From NCBI GenBank assembly GCA_963513935.1, contig OY740765.1, forward strand, positions 119,169,362 to 119,233,361: a stretch of 64,000 nucleotides of DNA, written 5' to 3'. The position numbers and the translations under genes were made by a program. This document shows positions 11,767 through 22,369 of the stretch, piece by piece (position 1 is the stretch's first letter; each line of letters starts with the position of its first letter). The DNA comes from Aphrophora alni. Lineage: Eukaryota > Arthropoda > Insecta > Hemiptera > Aphrophoridae. Under the pieces are notes generated by a model, which saw nothing but the letters and a program-made list of their open reading frames with translations, was not told the origin of the DNA and did no database searches.

Positions 11767-11785
11767 TAAATACCTATATACCATA
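11668..11785. repeat. Compound (CA)n / (TA)n microsatellite
   Basis: An AC-rich run near 11672-11700 passes directly into a long, slightly interrupted TA run. The frame that crosses it is an artefact of the repeat. Confidence 0.9.
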
Positions 11786-11970
11786 TATATACCAAAAATA
11801 AACAAAACACATCTGCTAAAAATTATCCAATTACCACGACTCTTTTTTTGCTTCTGAAGAGTTTCGACACAGTAGGATTTTCCTGCACTAGCCCTCTTGT
11901 TGTTTAAAACCTCTGGATCATCATGACTTTATAAAAAAAGGAAGAAAGAATAAAACATAAAATAAAGTTC

Positions 11971-12150
11971 TCTAGCTTTCGAATACTCTAATATTGTCAG
12001 AGTGGGAAAAGAATATGAGTTGGTCAGGAGAGACCAGATAAGAAAGATGAAAGAGATGGGATCTAACCCAAGACTACATGGGAAAAGTTGTAGATCTAGT
12101 TAGAATATCTCAGGATTGCCAAGCCCCTACTCACTATAAAAGAGCTGTAG
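11971..12150 (+). repeat. Dispersed coding-like repeat S, copy
   Basis: One of the most complete forward copies. It holds GAATACTCTAATATTGTCAG, GAGTTGGTCAGGAGAGACCA, AAAGATGAAAGAGATGGGAT, CTAACCCAAGACTACATG and CAGGATTGCCAAGCCCC. Read in one frame the central part gives residues like ELVRRDQIRKMKEMGSNPRL. The consensus over copies stays open. It lies about 400 bp upstream of the first exon at 12582. Confidence 0.6.
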
Positions 12151-12552
12151 GGGGGCCTCATACAATTATTGTTATTGTCGTTAGAAATTTAGTAATTCCG
12201 TAATTTCTCTTTCAAAAACAGATATCGGTGAAGTAAAATTCTCATCTTAACAAATAAGGTATAATTTTACATAAACAATGCTTTCTCTATAATAAAAGAA
12301 TTGTAATTATTATTCCAATTTAAAAAAAAACATACTTTAAAAAGACGTAATTGCCTGAAATCTATTTTAGAACTTTGAACCGAACGCCTATTTTAGATGG
12401 TTATTACTGTCCATAAGGAAGTCCAAGAAAGATAATTGCTTATATGGTTACAAAGGAAGATTGCGTGTAGCATTAGCCAGATAATTGCTAGACTGTACAA
12501 TCATAAATCACCGAAAGTCACAGTAGCAATGTCATAGTAAATCAGTGAACCG

Positions 12553-12560
12553 TATAAAAT
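12553..12560 (+). promoter_or_regulatory. TATA box of the 12582 gene
   Basis: TATAAAAT at 12553-12560 lies in CCGTATAAAATACGC. Transcription would start about 30 bases downstream, near 12583. That overlaps the first ATG (12582) and favours the in-frame ATGs at 12600 or 12651 as real starts. Confidence 0.5.
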
Positions 12561-12581
12561 ACGCTGGAGGGGAGTTGGGAT

Positions 12582-13215
12582 ATGAAACTCGTTGAATTCA
12601 TGAAACCGTCCTGCCAGTTCCGTTTTGTACGTTATAAAGATTACTTCGACATGACTTTGCTAGTATTCTGTGCAGTCTTCTTAATATTCATTATCAACCG
12701 CGAAGTTCTGTGCGGCACCCAACGATCGAACGATCGACAAATCTGGAGTAAATATCAACACACAGTACGACCGAACACCACTCAGCATCTCGAATCCATC
12801 GCCGATAAAGTTTACGCAATCAAAACTGATACCGGTATAAAATTCGTTCCGTTAAAACAAAACTTCAATACGAAATTAAAACAAAAAGTTGTTAAAAATA
12901 CAAGTTATACGAACAGTACTATTAATAATAGAGTTCCGATAAATTCCATTAAACTATCTTCGAAAGTTATCAGTTTACCGCAAATAGTTAATTTACCCAG
13001 TACTGTTACACCTTTAAAATTAAATCATCAGACGCCGAGAAAAAGAAAAAGGCCGGTGATAACGTACGAAAGTGATAACGAAGAAGATGAAGAAGACGAC
13101 GATGATGAAGACGATGATGATGATGATGATGATGATGACGATGATGATGGAGGGGATGATATAGAAGACGATGCGGAAGTGACCGTTATAGCGTCTGATA
13201 AACACGATTATGAAG
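12582..13215 (+). CDS. First exon of secreted/anchored protein with acidic tract (Osiris-like gene candidate)
   Basis: An open frame starts at 12582, with in-frame ATGs also at 12600 and 12651. The last gives a compact N-terminus (MTLLVFCAVFLIFII ... VLCG) typical of a signal peptide, and the TATA box at 12553 also favours a later start. A basic, asparagine- and threonine-rich middle follows, then RKRKRP, then a run of about 40 mostly aspartate and glutamate residues (about 166-203). The frame is interrupted after HDYE by AAG|GTATGAG, a good splice donor at 13216, leaving one base of a codon. The downstream exon at 50054 supplies the two bases needed. The product would be exported, with an acidic middle and (if joined) a C-terminal hydrophobic segment. 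Function is unknown. Base use is clearly coding-like compared with the surroundings. Confidence 0.7.
13078..13170 (+). repeat. GAT/GAC/GAA codon repeat within exon
   Basis: A trinucleotide array encodes the Asp/Glu tract of the exon at 12582-13215. It is prone to length change by slippage, but the frame is kept. Confidence 0.85.
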
Positions 13216-13555
13216 GTATGAGATTAATAATTGAAATACATGCTTTATAAAGTAAAGATTTAAATTAACTATAATTACAACTAAGAAATAGCCTAGTTAT
13301 AAAAAAATGTTTATAAATATTTAAAAATTGGTAATATACAGGAGGACTTAGCAAGAAATGTATTCTACTGTTAAAAATATAGAAAACGTTCATGCAAATA
13401 TAGGTCCGAAAATTCCACTGTTAAAAAAAAAAAACAAAAAAAAAAAACTTTGAAAATTAATAACTTATTGAGTAAGATTTAGTAACACGCAATTTCACAA
13501 GTGTACCAAAAAACAAGAATTATTTTGTATATTTATATTCATATATAAATATTTA

Positions 13556-14142
13556 TACAGAGTATAACTGTAATGCGCGTAGATTATTCAGGGGTTAGTT
13601 ATATGGGTCAAAATAAAGTTCCGATTAACATATGTCCAGAAACGTTTCTTTTAGCAGCTATTGAGCATTTTGTTTTGTTTTTTTTACAAAATAATTTATA
13701 TATCTAGAATTGCTTAACTGATTGAGTAGACATTTTGTAACATAGTCGTCAATGTAAAGACATAGTTTGAAAATATATTCAACTTTTTCCAATAATCTGT
13801 TTCAAAGTGGTGTGGCATTTAAAATTTATAAATTAAAATAACTATGAAATGAAAAATAAGGTATTTTCCTTTAAAATATGTAAATGGGTGCTATTTTAAA
13901 ACGTATTATTGGAACAAGTTGATTATTTTAGGTTAGGTCCTTATATTCATGATTATTGTGCAAAATGCCATCTCAATCGGTTATACTGTACTGTTAAATA
14001 AATTTAAATTATTTAGTTAAAAATTGGTGGAAAGCTGATATAAGAAACATTTAAGGGCATTTTATAGGAACATTGTTCTTTATTTTGACTAATATAATTA
14101 ACCCCCTGAATTATCACCTCGCATTATAGAAACACCCTGTAT
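13556..14142. mobile_element. Fold-back element I (587 bp)
   Basis: Inverted ends of about 95 bp show similar blocks in both arms: TACAG..GT, TAATGCG.G, ATTCAGGGG, TTA.TTATAT..GTCAAAATAAAG and AACGTTTCTT or AATGTTTCTT. The right end is ACACCCTGTA. There is no coding capacity. A partial relative lies at 52130-52290. It directly abuts the half element G at 14141. Confidence 0.65.
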
Positions 14143-14560
14143 ACAGAGTGTCAAAATAATTTGAACTGACTATTCATTTTCGGATTATACATAATATCGT
14201 TTTCATATTATCAAAACTAACAAAAAATAACAAATAACATATAGTCGAATTCCGTTTCGTTATCCGTCTATCCGCCATTTTGATCATTAAGAAAAATCGT
14301 TTTAACTCCATAAATAGATAATATATTGAATTCAGAATTGGTGTAAGCGTTTTGTATGTTACGTTTTACAAGAGTAAAAAACACAAAGATTTTATTTTTT
14401 ATAATTTTCAAAATGGCGGACATTTCAAATGTTTAACATTTAAAATCACGAAAACTTTTACCTTTTTTAAAAACTACAGGAGCCCAATATTTCCGGCTTT
14501 TAACGACAAGCAAAAAAGTATTTGTATATTTTCAGAGTTAACGACAAAAAACTAAAATTG
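14141..14560. mobile_element. Half copy of fold-back element G
   Basis: It starts TACAGAGTGTCAAAA and continues with GACTATTCATTTTCGGATTA, CCGCCATTTTGAT, TAAATAGATAATATATTGA, GTATGTTACGTTTTACAAG and TTTTCAAAATGGCGGAC. It is collinear with one arm of the full palindrome at 58601-59168. The second arm is missing. Confidence 0.6.
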
Positions 14561-15619
14561 TAATATCCTATTAATTGACTAAACGCTCATGATTAGCCTA
14601 CAAAATATTTTTTAATTCGGATTCATCTCCTAATTATTTTTTTAAATATTTTAATAAATGAAACATTGTATTAGATTGAAAGTTCAGAAATTTGAATACC
14701 TCATACAAAAACAAAATTGCATTAATATTAGGGAAAATAATTTTACTCTGCCAAGAAATTAAATTTCTAGTTTTTAGTTGATAAGTACCCCCCCCCCCAA
14801 CCCCCCAGATATACCATACTGATGTCTTGATTAAACCAAGGCAAAAAATAAAGTTCTAAGTACATTTTTTGGACACAGTGTTCTAAAAAGATAAACATTT
14901 CTATTTAGATTAAATATTGAATACATCTGGATAAATATCAATTTTTCAACTGTCAAATAATCTTAGACTAGTTAAGAAAAAATCACTGATAATTTCCAAT
15001 ATTTACCGTCAGCATGTTTGCTAGACATTGATTAGTAAATGCCCCTCTCGCTCCTGTATTTGTATTAAAACTACTCTTGGTAATGGATGCAATGGAATTG
15101 TATAGCATATTTGACTACAATTTAAATTTATTTGTACTAAAGCTGCATTTCAATTTTAAGTATTATAAACATAAGTGTTTTTAACTTAATTTAATTTATA
15201 CTTTGAAATTTAGTTACTATAGCAACCAGTATAATAATACACACTTAAAACACTGATTAAGTCAATCAGCTTTAATAATTCAACAAAAAGCTAGGTTAAG
15301 CCTAGCTAGACCAATGTGTAACATTTTGAAAAGTATTATTAACTTTATTTTGGCTAGAGTATTGATGTATCATTATATATTTTTAATTGTACAAAATTTG
15401 TTAATAAAAAAAAATCATATAAAGTATAATTGTTTTGAGCTAAATTCGATTCCCATAATACGTATTGTAAATAATTTAACAATCAATGTTGAATTTGAAA
15501 TATTCTCGTCCGAAGCCGCGGGTATCAGCTATTTTGTATAATTTATTAAACTGTACTCTCTACGCTTACGCTGGTGACTTGGCCTTGCTGGACCTTTCAA
15601 CTAAACGAATATAACATTT

Positions 15620-15950
15620 TCTCGGGAGGACAGCATTTAAAAATACATTCGACAATAACTTCAGTATTTGTCATCATGGAGAGGTGGGGCGGGGATGATA
15701 AAATTACACGTGGAATTAAAATCTCCTAATTTTTACCAAATGTATACGTTGGCACAGAAGATATGAACAGAAATCTGTTTTAAATGGCAGCTGTTTTGAC
15801 ATTATCAATTCAACTTTTTCTGAAGTTCAATATGGTCCCATACGAGCAGATTATACTCCCCAAATTTCATGTTTCCATTTTAATTTTTGAGCCCGCTACC
15901 GTGCTTAGACGAAAACTAAGACGGACGGACAATATTTCGGTCTCTTGTTT
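15620..15950. repeat. Dispersed repeat family M, copy 1
   Basis: Similar to 43340-43640. Shared blocks are ACAATAACTTCA.TATTTGTCAT, GAGATG or GAGGTG, GAACA.A.ATCTGTTT, AATGGCAGC or AATGACGCC, TTTTTC.GAA, and ACGGACGGACA near the end. No coding capacity recognised. Confidence 0.5.
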
Positions 15951-16461
15951 CAATTAACATTGACGATTAGTCAAAAAACTGAGATAGAATTTTTGTGTTA
16001 TTACATACTGCCAACTCAGCTGTAATCATTTTTCCACAAACCTATGCAACCAACTTTCATCAAGTGCAATTTGTTAAAATATTTCCAGTTTTTTTTCCAT
16101 AGTACCAATGCTAATATATAGAAATAATATCAAATCTCAATCATGAGTTCTTTCTATCACATAGGCTAGATTAACTTACGTTTTTTAAAAACTTAAGCAT
16201 AAAATGTGATATACTTGGTGTGGCGCAGCTAGCACACCTTTCGAGCCACTGTTCCACAGGGACATTAATTAGATATTCTATTTCACTAAATATATAATTA
16301 TTTTAATATACAAGAGTTTATTAAATCTTTATTATTATTATTTTTACTGTTCCAAATTTCTTTTAAACATAAGCAAGATCTTATTAGGGTAATATTTCAG
16401 AAATATGTTTTTTGCCTTAGTTATTATGTTTGTTTATACCATTTGGCTTATGTATGTTCAG

Positions 16462-16465
<4 letters not shown>

Positions 16466-16506
<41 letters not shown>
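16466..16506. repeat. (AT)n microsatellite
   Basis: About 20 AT units immediately before the repeat block at 16507. Confidence 0.9.
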
Positions 16507-16509
<3 letters not shown>

Positions 16510-17036
16510 GTAAAACACCAGAGAATGTTTTAAAATAAATCTGTACTATTTTTTTCCAACTGTCGATGCTACAATCCAATTTGGATTTTATATTTTCTAC
16601 TATTCATATACCAATTATTTTGGAAAAATTACAGCCGCTTACTATTGGACTTTGTTGGCAATTAATGTTTTTAGTGCACACTATTGGATTTGTTAGGAAC
16701 GAACCTTCAAATGGGTGATTAAAAAAGGAAGCAATTAGGATTGTGAGAAAGTTTTTTTCAAACCACTATATAAATACCTTACCTTATGATCGACCTACTT
16801 TAGCTTATCCTACTGAAATCTGAGTATTATTTAAAATATTTTTCAATAAGCAATAATTTGAAAGTCACAATTTCGCATTGTATAAATTTTAGAGTGTATA
16901 AAGTTAATGTAGAAACATTTGTTGTACTTTTATATAGTAAATTGATAGAATTTAAGGAGTTAGTCCAAAACATGTTAGTCGTAAAGAGTGTCAACATTCT
17001 AATTGATGTGTCTACACTGTAAATAATCACAATTTT
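16507..17036 (+). repeat. Direct repeat block N, copy 1
   Basis: It begins CCCGTAAAACACCAGAGAATG and is nearly identical to 18232-18655 for more than 300 bp, including CCAACTGTCGATGCTACAATC, ACAGCCGCTTACTATTGG, GATCGACCTACTTTAGC and GTAAATAATCACAATTTT. Copy 1 keeps about 100 bp near 16850-16930 that copy 2 lacks. Both copies follow a TA-rich run. Confidence 0.8.
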
Positions 17037-17415
17037 TATTTTATTTATAATATTTGTGTATTTCTACAATAACCATTGAGGTGTATGAATACACTTGAAA
17101 CAGAAATTTTAAACATCAAAATACAGTACAAGTTATTTAAATCTGTGCATTTTTGAATATAACCTAAACTATGGTAATCTGCAAGGTAAAAAAGAAAATA
17201 GTTGAAAACTTTATACAGGCCAAAATTTATACCTTTTTAGAAATGTACTTCTACTGTGGCTCTTGTATATAAACGTTTTAAACATAAAACGTTTGAAATA
17301 TGTCAATGAAAACGTTAAATAGGCGTTTATTTAATTTATTTTTTTAGAAATGTATTTCTACTGTGTGTACTACAAGTTTCAACCAAAAAAGATTGAAGAT
17401 GCTAATATAAACCTC

Positions 17416-17652
17416 TGTTAGGAGTGTATATGGATGATATTTGTACTGTAAACTTGAAATTTTGGACATATTTTGACAAAGTAAAGCTTTGTTAGGAGTG
17501 TATATGGATGATATTTGTACTGAAAACTTAAAATGTTTTTATATTTGACAAAACTCTTTTAGGCGTCATTGGGAACCTAAAAAGTGAATATAGAGGATAT
17601 TTCTACAGTCAACTGTAAATGTTTTACATATTTAGACAATATAAAGCTGAAA
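17416..17652. repeat. Short tandem array, period about 75 bp
   Basis: GTTAGGAGTGTATATGGATG starts at 17416 and again at 17491, with near-identical units. A third diverged unit follows from about 17561. The flanking 17160-17400 and 17653-17760 contain further distant units with TTAGAAATG.A.TTCTACT. Confidence 0.7.
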
Positions 17653-17909
17653 AAGTTTTCAAATATGCCAATTGAAAAGGTAAATTGGCAGAAATTTGTA
17701 CCTATTTAGAAATGGACTTCTACTTTGTTATATGTACAAATTATAAACCAACATGCTATGTCAATGAAAAACTCCGAAGAGTAAGTAAATTACACAACCA
17801 GAGAATTTCACAGAGAAAGAATTACACAGAGATTAGAAAAGTAAAAAAAAAAAAATTTAATAAAAAACTAACAAGAAGCACATATACACAAAATCATACA
17901 GGCCTAATA

Positions 17910-18220
17910 TTAAATGAAGCCATGAGAGGGATGGAAAACAATCAATATAATTGCAACGCTATCTGTACTAGGATGCGACCACACTCTCGTAAAATTACAA
18001 CCTCTCACTGGCACAATGTATACTAGGTGTGGATATAACATCAGAAGAAACTGCTTGAATTAAGGCTATAAATAAAAATAATTTAATTTTTGGAGTGCTC
18101 AGTGTTACTGGGCAACAAAGAACATAATTATATGTATCTTAGATTTACGAGTGATTTAGGTTAATATTTGATTTTTTATCAGACTCAGCTCAATTAATAC
18201 AAGAGTCAAAATGTTTATAT
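17910..18220 (+). repeat. Repeat block Q, forward copy
   Basis: Near-identical, in opposite orientation, to 24332-24690. It includes GAAGCCATGAGAGGGATGGA, ACAACCTCTCACTGGCACAA, CTGAATTAAGGCTATAAAT or similar, GAGTGCTCAGTGTTACTGGG and ACAAGAGTCAAAATGTTTAT. It ends in a TA run. The reverse copy holds about 60 extra bp in the middle. The 113-codon frame beginning at 17685 that runs into this block is not supported as a gene. Confidence 0.8.
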
Positions 18221-18231
18221 ATATACTGTAT

Positions 18232-18655
18232 CCTGTAAAACACCAGAGAATGTTTTAAAATAAATCTGTATTATTTTTTTCCAACTGTCGATGCTACAAT
18301 CCAATTTGGATTTTATATTTTGTACTATTCATATACTACGTATTTTTGGAAAAATTACAGCCGCTTACTATTGGGCTTTTGGCAATTAATGTTTTTGGTG
18401 CACTCTATTGAATTTGTTAGGAACGAACCTTCAAATGGGTAATTAAAAAAGGAAGCAATTAGGATAGTGAGAAAGTTTTTTTTAAACCACCTCACCTTAT
18501 GATCGACCTACTTTAGCTTATCCTACTGAAATTTGAGTATTATTTAAAATATTTTTCATTGTAAGAATTAAAGGAGTCGGTACAAATTATTTTAGGCGCA
18601 AAAAGTGTCAACATTCCAATTGATGTATACAGACTGTAAATAATCACAATTTTGA
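18232..18655 (+). repeat. Direct repeat block N, copy 2
   Basis: Second copy of the block at 16507-17036, about 1.73 kb downstream, with an internal deletion near 18560. It directly follows block Q and its TA run, so Q, TA run and N probably form one larger repeat. Confidence 0.8.
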
Positions 18656-18884
18656 ATTTACCTCTGTTCATCTCATCCTAACAGGAGGCAAAGCCAACTA
18701 TAGATATTTATTTCTTGAAAGGTACCACTGATACAATTTTGAATGAATATTCAATTAAAATTTCAAAATATATTAAATACCACAGTAAAATAAATTTGTT
18801 GGGGAATTAGGTCATTTAAATTATACAGGTGTATTTTGAAGGTGAGGCTAATCTCCGGGAAGTGATTGTTTGTACTGATGAAAA

Positions 18885-19045
18885 ATGTCCAGCGAACATA
18901 GGGCCGGAAATGCTTTGTTTTCTAGTTATCCGCCATTTTTATTATTTTTTTTTATTTTTACAAAATACTTAATATTTTTGCAAGTAGAAAAGATATTGAG
19001 CTCAAACTTGGTATACCTATTTGTTATCATTGTACATTTTCGAAT
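18885..19045. repeat. Fragment related to fold-back element G
   Basis: It contains TTATCCGCCATTTTTATTA, GTAGAAAAGATATTGAGCTC and AAACTTGGTATACCTATT. It is collinear with, but diverged from, the G and F arms. Confidence 0.4.
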
Positions 19046-19079
19046 GAACGAAAGCATTATCCGCCAATATTGGGGGGGG

Positions 19080-20033
19080 GGGGAGTACAGCCATAGTTCC
19101 TGTTCAGAAGGAAGTGTAGGTACTGAAGATCAATGCTGTGTTGATGATGCCTTCCGCCTTGTGACCTGGCAGTCGACATCATCTGAAGTGGTTATGTCTG
19201 CATTGGATTTTGGGCTGGTTCGGAGTTGATGTTCTGTGTATTACCTCCAGTTTACTTGTTTGACCTCCTTTTGGGGGGGGGGGGGTAGTTATTGATTGAG
19301 GATTGTACCAATAGTTAAGATGATGGGATTGTCGTTCGAGCTGAGATCATCAATACAGACAAGCTCATGGCAGTGTTTGAAGTTTTTTAGCATGGCAATG
19401 TCAAGGACATCAGACTTATACAAGTGAATAGTGAAATGGTAGGTTGGTAAGTCAGGTCCCAGAGCGACGATGTCTGGATTTCTGGGTAAGAATTTATGTA
19501 GTACTTTGCCGTGCTGGTATGTTACTCTGCTGTTCCACAGCGGATGTTTAGAGTTCAGATCGCCCATTATTATGGTCGGATCATTAGAGTGGAGCAATTT
19601 TTGAAAATCCACCACTAGAAGTTTGGAGTTAGGTGGAATGTATGCGTATATGATGCGTACATTTTAGCCTTGATAATTAATTTGGATGATGGTGTGCTCT
19701 ATCGGATTTTGTGGGATGATAGGATTCTCGTGGTGTGTGATGCGTCTGTGCACCAACACTGCTGTCCCACCTGCAGCTCGTTGGCAATGGTGAGGGGATA
19801 TTTGACGACCTAAACGAAAAGTAGTGTAGCATGGAATGTTAAAATAATTTATCTTTTTTAGATGGGTTTCTGATATTAGAGCAATATCAATGTTATGGTC
19901 TTGGAGGAAGTGTCGAAGTTCAGCGTTATGGTTAAGGACTCCGGAAGCGTTAATGCTAGCATAGTAAGTCTCTTATCCATGATGCATTAATAAGGCAACT
20001 AGGGAAGTTAGAATTGTTATTATGAAACTTCAA
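19080..20033 (-). pseudogene. Jockey-like LINE, ORF2 endonuclease region (broken)
   Basis: The longest clean frame (19289-19615, 108 codons) is part of an APE-type endonuclease of a non-LTR retrotransposon. It has IIMGDLNSKHPLWNS (the GDxN motif and following asparagine region) and a downstream SDVLDIAMLKNF. Upstream DNA to about 20033 reads, in shifted frames, as the earlier endonuclease part (for example ALISETHLKK-like and GGTAVLVHR-like blocks). Downstream DNA to 19080 reads as the linker before the reverse transcriptase (VNWR..YTEH, CQVTRLTEGIINTAL). Frames change several times and the reverse transcriptase is missing, so the copy is dead and truncated. Two runs of ten or more G (near 19072 and 19275) lie within it. 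It is visibly GC-richer than the neighbourhood. Confidence 0.75.
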
Positions 20034-20038
20034 ATCTG

Positions 20039-20501
20039 TCATTGACGTGACAGTCGGTAGGATCCCTTGGAGCCACGTGAGGACGTCACTTGTTTTGACG
20101 TTTTTAGAAACGAGAGGACACACCCTGGTTCCTCAGTGGGTTGGAGAGGCGTTTTCTCAACAGCCTTTATCACAGGGGCGACCTGTATAGGTTTAGTGAC
20201 CTGGGTCACTGGCTTAGGTTTTACAGCCACTGGACGAGAAGGGATGTTGCTTTTGGTAGGCAGGGGTTTTTTTGGCTGGCCGCTTACCCTTGGTTGTAGC
20301 AATGGCTGCGTATGATATTAGGGGCACAATTTTTGGTGGTGGAGTGGTTACAGGCTGAGCATCCAGGGCTTCAGGAGTAAATTCCATTGGAACTTGCCCC
20401 TCTGTAGTGGGAGTTGTTGGTCTGGCCGATTGAATTTTTTGGGGGAGGGGCCTGGCTTGCAGATTGTTGGGTGTGGCTGGGTTGCCTCCGTTGATTGGCA
20501 C
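20039..20501 (-). pseudogene. Jockey-like LINE, ORF1 C-terminal part (frameshifted)
   Basis: Two overlapping frames, 20214-20501 and 20039-20302, together make the proline-, threonine- and lysine-rich C-terminal part of a LINE ORF1 protein (for example PATPNNLQARPLPQ, then GQPKKPLPTKSNIPSRP, then KPIQVAPVIKAVEKTPLQP). A frameshift lies near 20230-20290. It ends at about 20039, immediately before the ORF2 endonuclease, as expected for a jockey-type element. The zinc-knuckle region of ORF1 is not present. The copy is cut off near 20545. Confidence 0.6.
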
Positions 20502-21159
20502 CCTGCGTCCTATTGAAGTGCTTTGCGTAGGACTTTTTAATGTTTTCCGTTATTGAAGTAATTTCTTAAACTCCATGAGTACCAAACTCTAAAATTAAAA
20601 AGTAAATAGTTAATTTTATTATTCCCTCACATTTATTAAGCTTAATTGTTTCAGTTTTTTTTTCATTTGTTGATTGAATCTTTATTAAACTAGATTGCCC
20701 CCCCTCCCTTTAACTAGATTCTTATTTCTCATTTTGTTTGTATGTAATACCAGAACTGAAACAAGCTTTAACCTTATATATTATATTAAAATATTTTTTA
20801 TGACTATACTATAAATCTTGTGAGATTATTCTAATCCCCATAATATTTTTCTTTCTTTTATTTTTAAATACTGAAATTCAACCTCTCATTTGCTTTTGAG
20901 GTTCAGAGAAATCACAGCTGACACAGTGCAATTTGTTTATTTCTTAGATATAAATATGACGTATTTTTATTCTTCCATGTCTTGTGTTCTGTATAGCATG
21001 CCTCTATGTCATGTTTTTGCCGACCTCTATTTTAGGTAGCGTGGGGATGATTTTGGTGTAACTTTCTTAGCCTTCCGGGTTAGAGGCCGGACGAGTTAAT
21101 CCATTTATAAAGCCTCCTTTTTTTTCTCATTCTCTAAATATTTATCTTTTTCTGCACGA

Positions 21160-21740
21160 AAGGAAACAACCACCCGGTCTGACCTAGCCTCTGCCAGTCT
21201 GGCTCGCTTATACTTGGAAGTCATGAATGAGCGTCATATCTCTACCATTGAGAGCCTCCCTCGGACAACTGTCGTTTTGGGGGATAGTTACGTGTGACGT
21301 CTGGCCAAATTCCACGAACTAAGGGATCCACTGATTAAAGCGCCTATTTTTTTCAAGAGCTGTTCTGGTCTCATAGATCCTTAGTTGAAAGCCCAAATTA
21401 AAATTAATCGACATTCGTAGTTTCCGGCTACCCACGTGGCAGTTATTGTCGCAACCAACAACGAGAGGCAAGGATAAATTTAATATTTGGGATCCAACTT
21501 CTAGTTTTATTCGCCGAGTTAACCATCGTGGATTAATCATCCTATTTAAACTTCCGTTTTTCTGTTATTTGGAATGAACCCAAAAAAATAATTTAACTCT
21601 ACGCATTCAATCTTGCCTTGTCCACCTTCACGACCGGTTACGTAAGGGTGATCGCCGTAGCCGGAAGCTATAGTTGGCTGGCCTCGTGCGTTTTGAATGA
21701 CGGATTACATTTTTCAACCTTGGAAAATGTAAGAATATAC
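21160..21740 (+). pseudogene. SGNH-hydrolase-like degenerate coding segment
   Basis: Forward reading gives a block I-like segment (TTVVLGDSYV, GDS codons at 21280-21288). About 410 bases later, in another frame, a block V-like segment contains DGLHF (codons from 21699), preceded by KLYSWLASCVLNDG. Between them the frame is broken. Serine in GDS and histidine in DxxH are the catalytic positions of SGNH/GDSL hydrolases. Such domains occur in some retroelement proteins, which fits the surroundings. Without a continuous frame the call is tentative. Confidence 0.35.
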
Positions 21741-21869
21741 GCAATCTTAATATCCCTTATGCATTCCTATCCTTTTCCCTCCTATTGTTTTCTCGGTGGT
21801 TATAATGGCCCCTCTTCTGGTTTTATTCATTTTATTTATTTCATCAATTTTGCTTATTACACATGAAAC

Positions 21870-22366
21870 ATGTGACATGTCATAAGTTACATAAATATCC
21901 TACCTAATAGTAATTACTTAAAAAAATGTACAAATATATAACACAGTATACCTATAATTTTAACAAAACAATACAACATATTAAATATCAACAAAAAATA
22001 AATTCTTCCTGACTCCTGCAGACTGAGTTTAGGTACTTCTCTAAAAGTATTGTTCGACAGAGTAAAAAGCTTTGTCTAGGAGATAGCACCGGAATGAACT
22101 CTTCAAACTCTGGATAGAACTTATGTTTTTCATATTCTCTGGAAGTGTGTCAACAACTTCACACCAGAATAATAAATTCCGCCTTCAAAAAATTTAAGTC
22201 TGTGGACAGGATATTGAAGAAGTTTGTGACAGATCGAGTATTTGTGGTGGTGCTGATTTATTTCAAATATATTCCGATTGCTCTTAAAGAAAATTAATGA
22301 TTTATAAATATAAGTACAAAAGAAAGTTAAAATATTATGTTTTTTTTTTGAAAAAAGGTATAACAA
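21870..22366 (-). pseudogene. LINE reverse-transcriptase C-terminal tail fragment
   Basis: The minus-strand frame 22130-22366 carries a segment of the type found after the thumb in jockey/CR1-like LINE reverse transcriptases: HKLLQYPVHRLKFFEGGIYY followed by SGVKLL. A shifted frame downstream (about 22130-22000) reads REYEKHKFYPEFEEFI and later SFLLCRTILLEKYLNS, the usual end of such proteins. Stops and one frameshift separate the pieces. Catalytic domains are absent. The remainder to 21870 would be 3' untranslated sequence. Confidence 0.5.
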
Positions 22367-22369
22367 GAT

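Noticed and set aside
11616..11801. 61-codon frame ending in Tyr-Ile repeats
   Set aside because: Crosses a CA/TA microsatellite; no conserved domain or splice support.
17685..18026. 113-codon frame
   Set aside because: Spans the edge of a tandem array and repeat block Q; the other copy of Q does not keep the frame.
20067..20315. 82-codon forward frame
   Set aside because: Antisense shadow of the LINE ORF1 tail.
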